This document shows positions 15,978 through 25,528 of a stretch of DNA of 62,229 nt, piece by piece; within the stretch, counting starts at the first letter, position 1, and each line of letters begins with the position of its first letter. The stretch comes from Candidatus Bathyarchaeota archaeon. GTDB lineage: Archaea > Thermoproteota > Bathyarchaeia > TCS64. Below the pieces are notes generated by a model. That model was given only the letters and a program-made list of their open reading frames with translations, was not told the DNA's origin and ran no database searches. The stretch spans positions 1-62,229 of the forward strand of contig JASLYX010000008.1 of NCBI GenBank assembly GCA_030739585.1, in the 5' to 3' direction. The position numbers and the translations under genes are program-made.

Positions 15978-16934
15978 TTGAAAGTGGTCTCGAGTGTTTT
16001 GGACCTCATCGGTAACACACCGATGGTAAAATTGAACAGAGTCACAGGTGACGGCATCGGTGATGTCTTTGTAAAATGCGAATATATGAACCCCAGTGGG
16101 AGTCTAAAAGACAGGATCGCTCTAGAGATGATCCGAGCGGCTGAAGCTAAGGGTAAGTTGAAACCCGGATATACCATCATGGAGGCGAGCACAGGGAATA
16201 CAGGGACCGCGATGAGTTTTGTGGGAGGTTACCTAGGATACAACGTAGAGGTTTACATGCCAGAAGGAATGACCAAAGAGAGAATACGCCTCATGGAAAG
16301 CTATGGTGCCGAGGTCCACCAACTCAAGCGAGAGTCTAACTCTGAGGATGAAAGCATCGCGGGGGCTGAGGTGGAGATAGGAACGAGGATGAGATGTCTA
16401 GAGCTGGAAAAAGCTAGGCCTAATACTTGGTGGGCCCGCCAGTTCAGCAACCCCGCTAATACGAGGGCGCAATTCAAAACAGGACAGGAGATCTACAAAC
16501 AGATGGATGGCATGGTAGACGCGTTTGTGGCTTCTATCGGGGTCGGCGGCACCCTCTTCGGCGTAGCTAAGGCACTAAAAGAGAGGAACCCGGATGTGCG
16601 TATTGTTGGCATTGAGCCCGCATCCGCAAACTTCCCCATTAGCGAGGGGCATTTCAGGATACCGGGTTTCGGGAACGAGATAACAGGGGGCATTATCGAA
16701 GAGATGATGGATAGTGGCATCGTAGATGAGGTTGTCAAAGTGACTAACCAGGATGCTATCAAGATGTCAGACAGGCTTGTCAGGGAGGAAGGGCTATTTT
16801 GCGGGATTTCCTCTGGTGCCAACGTTTATTATTCCCTAAGGGTCGCCTCAGAAATAGGTCCAAAGTGTAGAGTCACTACGATACTCCCCGATAATAGAGA
16901 CAGATACCTATCCGAGAAAAAATATACGACCTAA
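15978..16934 (+). CDS. cysK: PLP-dependent cysteine synthase family protein
   Basis: A 318-residue fold-type II PLP enzyme. The Schiff-base lysine is in 'NPSGSLKDR', the substrate-binding loop is 'EASTGNTGTAMS' and the phosphate loop is 'SIGVGGTLFGV'. 'LIGNTPMVKLNR' near the N-terminus is classic for O-acetylserine sulfhydrylase and cystathionine beta-synthase-type enzymes. It most likely makes cysteine from an activated serine and sulfide. The exact donor is open. The TTG at 15978 is the start. It is the last gene of a plus-strand run. Confidence 0.9.
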   Translation: MKVVSSVLDLIGNTPMVKLNRVTGDGIGDVFVKCEYMNPSGSLKDRIALEMIRAAEAKGKLKPGYTIMEASTGNTGTAMSFVGGYLGYNVEVYMPEGMTKERIRLMESYGAEVHQLKRESNSEDESIAGAEVEIGTRMRCLELEKARPNTWWARQFSNPANTRAQFKTGQEIYKQMDGMVDAFVASIGVGGTLFGVAKALKERNPDVRIVGIEPASANFPISEGHFRIPGFGNEITGGIIEEMMDSGIVDEVVKVTNQDAIKMSDRLVREEGLFCGISSGANVYYSLRVASEIGPKCRVTTILPDNRDRYLSEKKYTT

Positions 16935-17102
16935 CGCACAAACAAGAAATATTAGTAATAACTGCAAAGTTCCTGAGAATAATACCAACGGAATCCTGAA
17001 GAAACTAGTTGAGCGTGAAAAGTCAACGCACGCGCGAAAAATTGCACTCGGTTCCTCTTAAGATAATGATTCTCTAACCCGCTAATATTGTATTCATACG
17101 CG

Positions 17103-17336
17103 CTAACTCAGTAGCGCTACTATCTCCTTATCTGATGCGTTCCTAGTTATTTCTATGACCTCATCTAGGGGTTGCAGATGGTTCATATTCACCCGCCTGC
17201 GTCTAACCCCTGTAGCCTCGAGGGGTCCTGTAATCATCACATAGTTCCTGTCGATGACGTCAACTATGACGCAACGGCTTCCCGCTTCACGACCCGTTAG
17301 TTTCAGGCAGATCCGACCAATATCCATCGCCGACAT
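17103..17336 (-). CDS. rpl14e: Large-subunit ribosomal protein L14e
   Basis: A 77-residue archaeal/eukaryotic ribosomal protein with an SH3-like KOW domain ('DIGRICLKLTGREAGSRCVI', 'NYVMITGP', 'RRRVNMNHL'). I use the ATG at 17336, which overlaps the TGA of cmk by one base. An upstream TTG would run deep into cmk. In many archaea the order secY-adk-EMC3/DUF106-cmk-L14e closes the spc operon. Here the last three lie 16 kb away from secY. Confidence 0.93.
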   Translation of the reverse strand: MSAMDIGRICLKLTGREAGSRCVIVDVIDRNYVMITGPLEATGVRRRRVNMNHLQPLDEVIEITRNASDKEIVALLS

Positions 17337-17899
17337 CAGAAACACTTCAAGCAATATTCCTCAACGACACTTTTAAGGATTCGCGCAATTGCATCGATAT
17401 CGAAAAGCTCTGTATTGATGATAATATCATATATTGAGAGATCTTCAAGATTTACCTTGTAATATGCCCTGAACCTCTTCTTTTCGCTTTTCTCCCTTGC
17501 CACAGTCTCTTTTTCGGCTTCCACATACGAGATATTCTCTCGGTTCGCAATCCTTTTGATCCTCTCATTGAAGGAGACCAAGAGAAAAATTCGGATATCC
17601 GGGTCCTCTGCCATCCATCCTGCGAGAGTGGCATCTATCACAACTCCAAGCTTCTTGGATTCATCTTTGGCTCTCTGGTCAATCATTCGGTCTATCTCAG
17701 GATCCTCTTCGGTGAATCGGGACATATCCTCGAGGCCTATGCCCCTTTCTTTGGCTATCTGCCTAAAGATGGTGCCAGATGAGACATATCTCAGACCAAA
17801 GGCCTCGGCGAGCCTTGTCGCCTGGGTTGATCGCCCTGAGCCATGGTACCCGCTGACCGTTATTACGAGTTCCTCGACCTTTTTTGGGGCGCCCTTCAT
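17336..17899 (-). CDS. cmk: Archaeal cytidylate kinase
   Basis: A 187-residue P-loop kinase converting CMP to CDP in the archaeal (COG1102) form. The P-loop is 'GYHGSGRSTQ' with Arg where Lys is usual, 'YVSSGTIFRQIA' binds CMP and 'REKSEKKRFRAYY' is the lid. The P-loop GSGRST variant is seen in archaeal CMP kinases, so it is not taken as damage. It is coupled to L14e (one-base overlap) and follows the EMC3-like gene by 12 bases. Confidence 0.92.
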   Translation of the reverse strand: MKGAPKKVEELVITVSGYHGSGRSTQATRLAEAFGLRYVSSGTIFRQIAKERGIGLEDMSRFTEEDPEIDRMIDQRAKDESKKLGVVIDATLAGWMAEDPDIRIFLLVSFNERIKRIANRENISYVEAEKETVAREKSEKKRFRAYYKVNLEDLSIYDIIINTELFDIDAIARILKSVVEEYCLKCF

Positions 17900-17911
17900 C
17901 TTGAAGCACTA

Positions 17912-18427
17912 TTATTCGCGGTCATCTGGATCAATCTCGAATGTGAGACCAATAATTCTAGATAGGACGATATTCACCGAGATTGAGCAAAGGAGATACC
18001 AGTTTCCTATAATGAGGTTCTCTGGGAAGAAGGGTACTTTGAAGGGCATATAGGCGACGATAGTCTTTCCGAAGAAGCTGTTGAGGACCTGCCAGATGAG
18101 GATAAAGGGGATCATAACGTATAGGGTTAACTTCATCCTCCCGCTAGATGCTTTCTGCTGCTCTTTCATGAGATCATTTTGCTTTTTCTGAGCTTGAGAT
18201 ATTCTCCTCTGATTTCCGGTCTTCATCGCCTCCATGAGTTCCTTACGGGCCCGTGAGGACTCGACCATCATCTTACGGTACGCTGGAAGGTCCATGGATC
18301 TCTTATTGGCGTAGCTCATCACCATGTTGACCACAAGGGTAAGCACCAGTATGAATATAGGGGCGTACGGGGGCTGCCTTAGGAAATCTATGTTAGTTGA
18401 TACGAGGCTTCCGATTGTGCTCATCAT
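17912..18427 (-). CDS. EMC3/TMCO1/DUF106-family membrane insertase-like protein
   Basis: A 171-residue archaeal member of the Oxa1/YidC/EMC3 superfamily. It has one hydrophobic segment at about 20-40, a positively charged coiled coil ('RKELMEAMKTGNQRRISQAQ'), and two more helices (about 100-120 and 140-160). Homologues assist insertion of membrane proteins next to SecY and the ribosome. It belongs to the group DUF106-cmk-L14e. The first two codons are both ATG, and either could start. Confidence 0.88.
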   Translation of the reverse strand: MMSTIGSLVSTNIDFLRQPPYAPIFILVLTLVVNMVMSYANKRSMDLPAYRKMMVESSRARKELMEAMKTGNQRRISQAQKKQNDLMKEQQKASSGRMKLTLYVMIPFILIWQVLNSFFGKTIVAYMPFKVPFFPENLIIGNWYLLCSISVNIVLSRIIGLTFEIDPDDRE

Positions 18428-18478
18428 TCGGATTCTCTTCAGCCCTCCATCACATCAATGAAATAAAAAGATGACCCC

Positions 18479-20008
18479 CTAGGGGAACATTTGACAGTAG
18501 CTCTTCCAGCTCAGACAGATGGTCCTCGGGTGAGCCGCCCGCGGTTCGTCGAGCTTCCCTACAACAGTCGATCTTGGGGCCCCGATAACGTTATCCGGAT
18601 CAGAGTATGCCAAATCAGAGATCTCCTTCATAGCCTCGATAAACTCGTCGAGGACCTCCAAAGGCTCAGTCTCCGTGGGCTCAATCATGAGGGCCTCAGG
18701 AACGATAAGGGGGAAGTAGGTTGTAGGGGCGTGTAGTCCATAGTCAAGAAGCTTCTTGGAGACGTTTAGTGCCCGTACTCCGGTATCCTCGTTCATCTTC
18801 TCAGCACTCAGCACGGCCTCATGCATCCGAGGCTTCCCATCCGCGAAAGGCAAGGAATAACCTCTGACATTCTTTAGCTTAGCGGCAATATAGTTAGAGT
18901 TAAGCACCGATAGCTCCGAAGCCTCTTTGAGCCCCTCCCCACCCATTGTGACCATGTAAGTATACGCTCTAAGCATTGGACCCACGTTCCCATGGTAACC
19001 ATGGATCTTTCCTATGGTTTTGAGACGATCCCAATCCAAGGTATAAATCCCTTTGCTCTCAATGATGTCAGGCACTGGTAGATAGTCCTTAAGAAAAGAC
19101 TTCACACCAACAGGACCGGATCCAGGACCCCCTCCGCCGTGGGGCGTGCTAAAGGTCTTGTGGAGATTGATGTGGACTACGTCGAATCCCATGTCCCCTG
19201 GGCGACACTTTCCCATGATGGCATTAAGATTCGCACCATCGTAGTACATGAGTCCCCCCGAGTCGTGGACAATCCCCGCTATCTCGAGGATGTTATTGTC
19301 AAAGAGACCTAAGGTGTTTGGATTAGTGAGCATGAGCCCTGCGGTCTGGGGGCCAACGACGCTAGAGAGAGCTTCCAGATCAACACCCCCGTCAGCATTA
19401 GATGGAATCTCAATAGTCTTAAATCCAGCCATTATAGCTGTCGCTGGATTGGTGCCATGGGCCGAGTCGGGGATGATAATCTCAGTCCGTCCCTTTAAGT
19501 CGCTCCTGTCGGCGTGGTATGCTCTAATCAAAAGGACTCCAAGGTACTCCCCGTGAGATCCAGCTGCGGGTTGGAGACTTGCATCATCCATCCCCGTTAT
19601 CTCAAGATATCCCTGCTTCAGCCCGTGCAAAATTGCGAGGAGTCCCTGTATCGACGCCTCGTCTTGATCAGGGTGAATTCCTGTCACCTTTGGGTGGCCT
19701 GCTAAGACTTCGTTGATTACTGGGTTGTACTTCATTGTGCAGCTGCCGAGAGGATAAAATCTGCCTGAGTTTACGCCATAGTTCATCTGGGATAGGTGGA
19801 TAAAGTGGCGTAGAACCTCTAGTTCAGAGACTTCGGGAAGCCCAGGGGGCTTATCTCTCAGCATCCCTTTTGGGACGAGACTAGTGACCTCTCCTAAGAT
19901 GTCTTGAATTTCTGGCTCTAAAGCAGGGACGCTAAATCCCATCCTCTTCTCTCGGGTCAGCTCAAAGATGATCGGTTCATCCCAATTAGCTTGGTTGAAT
20001 CTCCTCAT
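18479..20008 (-). CDS. gcvPB: Glycine dehydrogenase (decarboxylating) subunit 2
   Basis: A 509-residue PLP subunit of the split glycine cleavage P protein. The PLP lysine is in 'HINLHKTFSTPHGGGGPG', the motif of all P proteins. With subunit 1 it decarboxylates glycine and loads the aminomethyl group on the H protein lipoamide. A GGAGGGAT Shine-Dalgarno in the end of gcvPA precedes its ATG by a few bases. GcvT, GcvH and the lipoamide dehydrogenase are not in the window. Confidence 0.96.
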   Translation of the reverse strand: MRRFNQANWDEPIIFELTREKRMGFSVPALEPEIQDILGEVTSLVPKGMLRDKPPGLPEVSELEVLRHFIHLSQMNYGVNSGRFYPLGSCTMKYNPVINEVLAGHPKVTGIHPDQDEASIQGLLAILHGLKQGYLEITGMDDASLQPAAGSHGEYLGVLLIRAYHADRSDLKGRTEIIIPDSAHGTNPATAIMAGFKTIEIPSNADGGVDLEALSSVVGPQTAGLMLTNPNTLGLFDNNILEIAGIVHDSGGLMYYDGANLNAIMGKCRPGDMGFDVVHINLHKTFSTPHGGGGPGSGPVGVKSFLKDYLPVPDIIESKGIYTLDWDRLKTIGKIHGYHGNVGPMLRAYTYMVTMGGEGLKEASELSVLNSNYIAAKLKNVRGYSLPFADGKPRMHEAVLSAEKMNEDTGVRALNVSKKLLDYGLHAPTTYFPLIVPEALMIEPTETEPLEVLDEFIEAMKEISDLAYSDPDNVIGAPRSTVVGKLDEPRAAHPRTICLSWKSYCQMFP

Positions 20009-20010
20009 GA

Positions 20011-21393
20011 TTATCCCTCCAGGATCTCCTCGAGGGTGTTTGCCAATAAATCAATATCTTCCTTGGTATGGCTTTCCGTGACACAAAAAAGCGCAGTTTC
20101 CCCTAAGCTGGGAAACTCCCCCACAATTGACTTACCACCTTGGAGTCGGTTATCAAGAAGACCCTGGTTGATCTCTTCGACTGTCTTATCCCTGAATTGG
20201 ACAGTAAAGTCCTTGAAATGGAAGCCATTGAACACCGGAGAATTAACTCCGGGCAGCGCGCCCAGTCGCTTCATAGCGTAATGAGCCCTCCCGGCAACAA
20301 GCTCTGCAAGGTCCTTAATTCCTTGGGGCCCCATGAGGGACAGGTATACTGCACTCGCCAAGGCATTGAGAGCCTGATTGGAGCAGATATTACTCGTCGC
20401 CTTCTCCCTTCTAATGTGCTGTTCCCTCGTTTGAAGGGTCATGGTGAAAGCCCTCCTCTCGTTTTCAAGAGTCTGAGTCACGCCGATCAGTCTCCCTGGC
20501 ATTTGCCTGATGATTTTGGTACCACTTTTACAGGCAATTATGCCGAGGAGGGGACCTCCGAAGTTCATATGATTGCCGAGGGGCTGGCCCTCGCCAATGA
20601 CTATATCTGCCCCGTAATCACCTGGAGGCTTTATCAAGCCTAGGGATATGGGGTCCACGCCAACCACGAAAAGGGCCTTGGAATCATGGGTAATCTCGGC
20701 AATCGCCTCAACCCCTTCCTCAACAAAACCAAGATATGATGGATTCTCTATGTAAACGGACGCGGCGTCACTGCCGATTTTCTCTTTGAGATCCTCTAAA
20801 TCAAGCTGTCCACTTGTCTTATCATAGTCCACTTGGGTTATCTCAATGTCCGCTGGGGCAGTATATGACTTGAGGACGGAGAGTCTTCTGGGGCTGATTA
20901 TATTGGGTACAATTACCCTGCTCCTGCGTGTTAGTCGACAAGTCATGCGGGAGGCTTCGCCAAGGGCTGTGGCCCAATCGTACATTGATGCGTTAGCGAC
21001 ATCCATGCCTACGAGTTCGCAGACAAGACTCTGATACTCAAAGATAGCCTGGAGTATACCCTGGCTGATCTCGGGCTGGTAAGGAGTGTAGCTGGTGAGA
21101 AACTCGGCTCTGTGGACGATCTCATCGACGACAGCTGGGACGTAGTGGGGCCAGACGCCTCCCCCTAAGAATGGGGGGGCTGCAAGACTCCAGTTCCTCT
21201 CAAGGAGTCTCGAGACGTGCGTTTTCACCTCAGCCTCGGTAAGTGGCCCAGGTAACTTGAGGTCTCTTTCGAATCGTAGGTCATTGGGGATGTCGAAGTA
21301 TAGGTCGTCGATGGACTTTATCCCGATCTCCTCCATCATTTTCTCCTTGATATAAGAGACGCTATTGGGCAAATATGGATGAGGCTTATTCAT
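20011..21393 (-). CDS. gcvPA: Glycine dehydrogenase (decarboxylating) subunit 1
   Basis: A 460-residue partner of GcvPB with the N-terminal 'HPYLPNS' and 'DIPNDLRF' motifs, 'SLLGGGVWPHYVP'-type segment ('FLGGGVWPHYVPAVV') and 'TSYTPYQPEISQG'. The ATG at 21393 has a GAGGAGAA ribosome-binding site six to eight bases upstream, so it is preferred to the TTG two codons before. Two bases separate the stop of subunit 1 and the start of subunit 2, so the pair is made together. Confidence 0.96.
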   Translation of the reverse strand: MNKPHPYLPNSVSYIKEKMMEEIGIKSIDDLYFDIPNDLRFERDLKLPGPLTEAEVKTHVSRLLERNWSLAAPPFLGGGVWPHYVPAVVDEIVHRAEFLTSYTPYQPEISQGILQAIFEYQSLVCELVGMDVANASMYDWATALGEASRMTCRLTRRSRVIVPNIISPRRLSVLKSYTAPADIEITQVDYDKTSGQLDLEDLKEKIGSDAASVYIENPSYLGFVEEGVEAIAEITHDSKALFVVGVDPISLGLIKPPGDYGADIVIGEGQPLGNHMNFGGPLLGIIACKSGTKIIRQMPGRLIGVTQTLENERRAFTMTLQTREQHIRREKATSNICSNQALNALASAVYLSLMGPQGIKDLAELVAGRAHYAMKRLGALPGVNSPVFNGFHFKDFTVQFRDKTVEEINQGLLDNRLQGGKSIVGEFPSLGETALFCVTESHTKEDIDLLANTLEEILEG

Positions 21394-21484
21394 TAGCAAT
21401 TCTCCTCTGGTTACGGTTCATCACTCCTTATCCCCTTTAATAATGTTAGCTCAGAAAGATTGTTCTGAGAGAGGCTTGCCTCAC

Positions 21485-21493
21485 TTTTTAAAT
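21485..21493 (+). promoter_or_regulatory. TATA box of the 550-residue membrane protein gene
   Basis: TTTTTAAAT lies about 26 bases upstream of the ATG at 21519, which predicts a leaderless transcript. It lies between divergent gcvPA and this gene. Confidence 0.55.
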
Positions 21494-21518
21494 CTTGGAT
21501 ATGTTTCATTAATCTGGA

Positions 21519-23171
21519 ATGGTGTATTCCGTGAAGAGACCCAAGGCAATAACGATAATTCTTTTGGCTATGCTTAGTGCCTCAATACTGTCTTCTGAGG
21601 CCTATAGAGCCTATGGTCAAACAGTGGTCCCAGTTGTTGATGTAGAACGAAGTGTAAAGGTTCTCAATGGAGGAGTTTTAATCCTTGAGGACCTATATAC
21701 ACTATCCGCCCCTGAAGGAACAGAGGTCTTGATCTCAGATTTCTGGGTCGGGGCCTCAGATACGTTTACCCCTGAGAGATCAACCTTCGAGGTATGGAGG
21801 TCAGGTAGCTGGAACCAAATACAAGCATTGCCTCAAGTAATTCAAAATGAACGGGGCTCTATATTTGAATTGGCGGTTCCTATGACTTTAAGAACTGGAA
21901 CATCTATGCGAGTTAAGACGTCATATCTCGCTCTGCATAGTGTAGGCGGTACAGGTTCGTCTTATGCGATAGTTTTACCTTTTTTTCCTATTATTGATTA
22001 TAATATCTCTCAATATCAGATGGACGTTGAGCTTCCCCCTGGCGCTATTTTTGAACGCGTTGCTTCTCCTATAAATATGACTCAAAACGAGATTGATGAC
22101 CGTTGGAATATAAATTACGAGGGCGAGAATATTCCAGCGCATTCTAAGGTATTCGCTAGCATTTTCTTCACCCATTCACCTGAGGACGACCTGATTATGG
22201 TAGTCGAGAACGTATCCCGGAGCATCACTATCAAGTCAAGCAGTCTATTAATTGAGGATACTTATGCCATAACTAACAAAGGACCCGTTATCGCAAAGTT
22301 CCCCCTAGAGCTTCCTCTTGACGCATCAAACATTAAAGCACGAGATGGGGTTGGTCCAATTTTGACCCGTATTATGGACTCAAACTGGTCTAAAGAGGTA
22401 ACAGTCATTAACAGATCCCCAGTTAAACCAGGAGATAGATGGGTCTTCACTATATCCTACACCACGGACACCAATAATTACGTCTCCGCAGCAGGAGGTG
22501 CATCTCATATAGCTTATCCTAACATAAATTTACCTCATTTCATAAGGGAACTCAATGTAACGGTCAGTGTCAATAAGCGCGATATCGTTGGCCTCACATA
22601 TACGGATACACTCTTATCGGAGAGACCAACTATCGGGACTGAGATCCCTCCAGGCTCTCTCACCCCATCCCTCAGGCTCATCGCCATCATCGCGGGTCTA
22701 GGATTAGTCGTTGCAGTCATAGTCTTCAAGAAACGACGGGAAAAGCCAGCTCAAAATAAAAGGGATACCAAAGTCAACAGTCCTAACCTCAAAGAGTTTG
22801 TCAAGAAGCAGCGTGAAAGAATAAACCTTCTAAAAGCGCTTGGATCTCTTGAAGAAGAAAAGAGGGAAAAAAATGAATATGAGAGACTTGCGGCGGAGTA
22901 TAATCTAGGCATAAGCAAACTCTCAAAATACCTCAAACAATTGGCAGTTACACTCACTGATGTGCCAGAACTCTCCGAGGCTTTAAGAGAGATGAAGAAC
23001 GTAGAAGCAGAGCTCACCAGGATCACTACAGACCTCAAAAGTCTAGAGGTAAGGCGGAGAACCCGTCGAGTCTCTAAAGGAGACTATGAAAGACGCAAAA
23101 GAGACAGAATCCACAGGAGAGCGCTAGCGATCAAAAAGATGGAGAAAGCACTAGAATCCCTAGGAGACTAA
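21519..23171 (+). CDS. Type I membrane protein with large outside domain and cytosolic coiled coil, function unknown
   Basis: A 550-residue protein. It starts with a signal peptide (about 1-33, ending 'YRAYGQT'). An extracellular, beta-rich part of about 350 residues follows ('VVDVERSVKVLNGGVLILED' and a second similar start 'VENVSRSITIKSSSLLIEDT'), suggesting two related beta domains. A membrane helix (about 387-405) leads to a basic cytosolic coiled-coil region of about 140 residues. The topology and the 'VxRSxxxxxxxxxxxED' starts loosely recall ribophorin-I-type proteins. This is only a resemblance. No catalytic motif is visible. Confidence 0.75.
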   Translation: MVYSVKRPKAITIILLAMLSASILSSEAYRAYGQTVVPVVDVERSVKVLNGGVLILEDLYTLSAPEGTEVLISDFWVGASDTFTPERSTFEVWRSGSWNQIQALPQVIQNERGSIFELAVPMTLRTGTSMRVKTSYLALHSVGGTGSSYAIVLPFFPIIDYNISQYQMDVELPPGAIFERVASPINMTQNEIDDRWNINYEGENIPAHSKVFASIFFTHSPEDDLIMVVENVSRSITIKSSSLLIEDTYAITNKGPVIAKFPLELPLDASNIKARDGVGPILTRIMDSNWSKEVTVINRSPVKPGDRWVFTISYTTDTNNYVSAAGGASHIAYPNINLPHFIRELNVTVSVNKRDIVGLTYTDTLLSERPTIGTEIPPGSLTPSLRLIAIIAGLGLVVAVIVFKKRREKPAQNKRDTKVNSPNLKEFVKKQRERINLLKALGSLEEEKREKNEYERLAAEYNLGISKLSKYLKQLAVTLTDVPELSEALREMKNVEAELTRITTDLKSLEVRRRTRRVSKGDYERRKRDRIHRRALAIKKMEKALESLGD

Positions 23172-23246
23172 TAAAAAAAGACCACACCTTAATCTTTTAA
23201 TATTGTAGATTTCTAGTAGTCAGGACTCCATTAAGGAGATAAAAGG

Positions 23247-23429
23247 ATGCCATACGTGACTTTAGATCCCGACACATGCACAGTTTGTCAAAACTGTCTC
23301 AAGGGATGTCCTATGGGGGTTTTTGCCGAACAGATGGATGTAATCGCCGTCATTGAACCAAATCAGTGTATCATCTGCAGAGCCTGCGAAGCCTTATGCC
23401 CGCACGGTTCGATAGTAGTGGAAGACTAA
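23247..23429 (+). CDS. Small 2[4Fe-4S] ferredoxin
   Basis: A 60-residue electron carrier with two CxxCxxCxxxC/P clusters: 'CTVCQNCLKGCP' and 'CIICRACEALCP'. An AAGGAGAT Shine-Dalgarno lies about six bases before the ATG. In a peptide-fermenting archaeon it could take electrons from oxidoreductases, but its partner cannot be told from the context. Confidence 0.93.
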   Translation: MPYVTLDPDTCTVCQNCLKGCPMGVFAEQMDVIAVIEPNQCIICRACEALCPHGSIVVED

Positions 23430-23522
23430 ATCTAGACTTATCTTAAGTAGAGGTTATCTGTACAATTTTTGTTCCTACTTGTTATGAAGATTTTTATCCC
23501 AAACTAGATATAGCTCTAGCTA

Positions 23523-24578
23523 ATGGATACCACCCTCAACGATATTAACCACATCAATGCTTTTGACGAGTCGGGAATGCTGAAGGTTCTGGAGAGGTTT
23601 CCAGAGGATTGTCACGCGGCAATTATTCGGGCTCAAAAAGTCCCGCTAGGAAGCATATCCAGCAAGAGATTCAGTGAGGTGGTGTTCGCTGGAATGGGTG
23701 GCTCATCTCTTGGGGGGAAACTCATTATAGACTGGCTCTGGAAGGAGTGTGATGTTCCGTTGGTTCTCTCCCGGGGTTATCATCTCCCCTCATTTGTTAA
23801 CGATGAAACCCTGGTATTTACTGTTAGCTACTCAGGCAACACGGAAGAGACTCTGAGCATGCTCTCTGAAGCGTTAAGAGTAGGCGCGTCTACTATAACT
23901 GTTACATCCGGAGGCACCATGGGTAATATTGCTATGGAGAATGGTCTCCCTATGATCCCCCTTCCAAAAGGGTATAGACCGAGGAGCGCGATCTCCCACC
24001 AGTTCTTCAGCTTGGCTACTACGATGCACAAGCTGGGCTTCATTAAGCGCTTGTGGGTTGAGACCTCGGAGGCGTTGAAGACCATAGAATCCCTTAGGGA
24101 TGAGACCTCGATAGACGTTCCAATAGATGAGAATATTGCGAAAAAAATTGCTCTAAGGCTTCGTGATAAAATGCCTATTGTGTACGGTTCCTCGCTTCTC
24201 GAGGGTGTTGCTTACAGGCTAAGATCACAGTTAAATGAGAACAGTAAAGTCCCCTCAGGATCGGGAAGTTTCCCTGAGGCCTTCCACAACGCGGTTCTTG
24301 GAAGCGAGGGTCATTCTAAGGTCCTAGAGAATCTGGCCATATTGCTCCTTAGGGATAATGAGGATAACGATGGGATAAATATAAAGATTGAAAAGTTCAA
24401 AGAGTGTTTCACACCCAAGGTCAAGGAGATAATCGATCTGGAAGCGAGAGGCTCTGGCAGGCTCTCCAAGATTCTCTCCCTCGTTTATCTCGGCGATTAT
24501 ATCTCAACATATCTAGGGGTTCTTTATGGTCATGACCCCAGTACTAACTTGTCAATTGACAAGCTGAAAAAAGTATGA
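23523..24578 (+). CDS. Bifunctional phosphoglucose/phosphomannose isomerase
   Basis: A 351-residue SIS-fold isomerase that interconverts fructose 6-phosphate with glucose 6-phosphate or mannose 6-phosphate. Typical motifs are 'VVFAGMGGSSLGGKLI', 'TVSYSGNTEETLS', 'SQLNENSKVPSGSGSFPEAF' and the catalytic 'EAFHNAVLG'. Length matches archaeal PGI/PMI. It is transcribed alone, 94 bases after ferredoxin. Confidence 0.94.
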   Translation: MDTTLNDINHINAFDESGMLKVLERFPEDCHAAIIRAQKVPLGSISSKRFSEVVFAGMGGSSLGGKLIIDWLWKECDVPLVLSRGYHLPSFVNDETLVFTVSYSGNTEETLSMLSEALRVGASTITVTSGGTMGNIAMENGLPMIPLPKGYRPRSAISHQFFSLATTMHKLGFIKRLWVETSEALKTIESLRDETSIDVPIDENIAKKIALRLRDKMPIVYGSSLLEGVAYRLRSQLNENSKVPSGSGSFPEAFHNAVLGSEGHSKVLENLAILLLRDNEDNDGINIKIEKFKECFTPKVKEIIDLEARGSGRLSKILSLVYLGDYISTYLGVLYGHDPSTNLSIDKLKKV

Positions 24579-24860
24579 GATAGATTTCTTATCGCAATAA
24601 ACCCGTTTTCCTGTCAGTAAAAGCACCTTCACAATTATTAGTAAAGGCTGACTTTGGGATGGTCACTGGTCGGTGCTATACTTCTTGTTGTCTTCCAAGG
24701 TATCCGAGTCTTTTGTCTCACAGTACTCTAGGGGAAATAGAGTAAATCTAAGAGGGATTAAGAATCATTTCTCAATGCAACTTAGCTCTAGTTTCCTGAT
24801 CTCAATTGTCATAATTCCTACTGCGCGCGTTTGTACTCATCTTTACGCTCGTTAATAGAA

Positions 24861-25460
24861 TTAAGCAAGCTTTACACCCCATTTATTCATGAATGCTATC
24901 TCATCGAGACCTTTTTTGGTCTTCTTTAACGTTTTATCTTCTGAGTATCCCACAGGGAGGATGGCTTCCAACTTAAAGCCTTGGGGGGCTTTGAGTTCAG
25001 CAAGGGGAAGCTTAGGGTTCGACGGGGTGTACGTAATAGTGCTTAGCCCACGTTCCTCCAAGGCGAGGATTAAGTGCCCCATGGCAATCCAGATAGACTC
25101 TCTAGCATATTGAGTTGAAACATTCATGAGAACAGCGATAAGAATAGGCGCCTCTTCAAGAAAGGGTTTTTCGTGGCTGAATCCGTGGTTTAGAAGCCAC
25201 TCCCTGAAGTCTCCCTTTACTTTAGTGTAGAGAATCTGCTCAGACTTTTCAGAGGCATCTCTGATCCGCTTCTTAAGGTCTGGCTCAGTTATTATAATGA
25301 ACCTCCAGGGTTGCCCGTTTGCTCCAGAGGGGGCCTGGCGCGCTACTTTAAGTGCGTAAAGGATGTCATCCATAAGTACCTGTTTAATAGAGAACTTTCT
25401 CACTGACTTACGCCTGGTGGCTAGTTCGAGGACAAGTCCTCCCAAGGTTGTTTTACTCAT
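24861..25460 (-). CDS. Nitroreductase-family FMN oxidoreductase
   Basis: A protein of about 199 residues. FMN-binding motifs are 'RRKSVRKF', 'ARQAPSGANGQPWRFIII' and near the C-terminus 'LEAILPVGYSE'. It uses NAD(P)H to reduce an unknown substrate, with roles in this family ranging from quinones to flavin modification. The ATG at 25460 is preferred over one nine codons upstream, since a CCTTTTATGG element about 30 bases before it would give a leaderless start. Confidence 0.88.
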   Translation of the reverse strand: MSKTTLGGLVLELATRRKSVRKFSIKQVLMDDILYALKVARQAPSGANGQPWRFIIITEPDLKKRIRDASEKSEQILYTKVKGDFREWLLNHGFSHEKPFLEEAPILIAVLMNVSTQYARESIWIAMGHLILALEERGLSTITYTPSNPKLPLAELKAPQGFKLEAILPVGYSEDKTLKKTKKGLDEIAFMNKWGVKLA

Positions 25461-25528
25461 GGGATGATAGAAACGCAGGAAATCCATAAAAGGATTCTCG
25501 CACGGATTTTGTCCTTACGCGGAGGGAC

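Noticed and set aside
17336-17899. Arg in the P-loop of CMP kinase as a damaged site
   Set aside because: GSGRST is, to my knowledge, a normal variant of archaeal CMP kinases, and all other motifs are intact.
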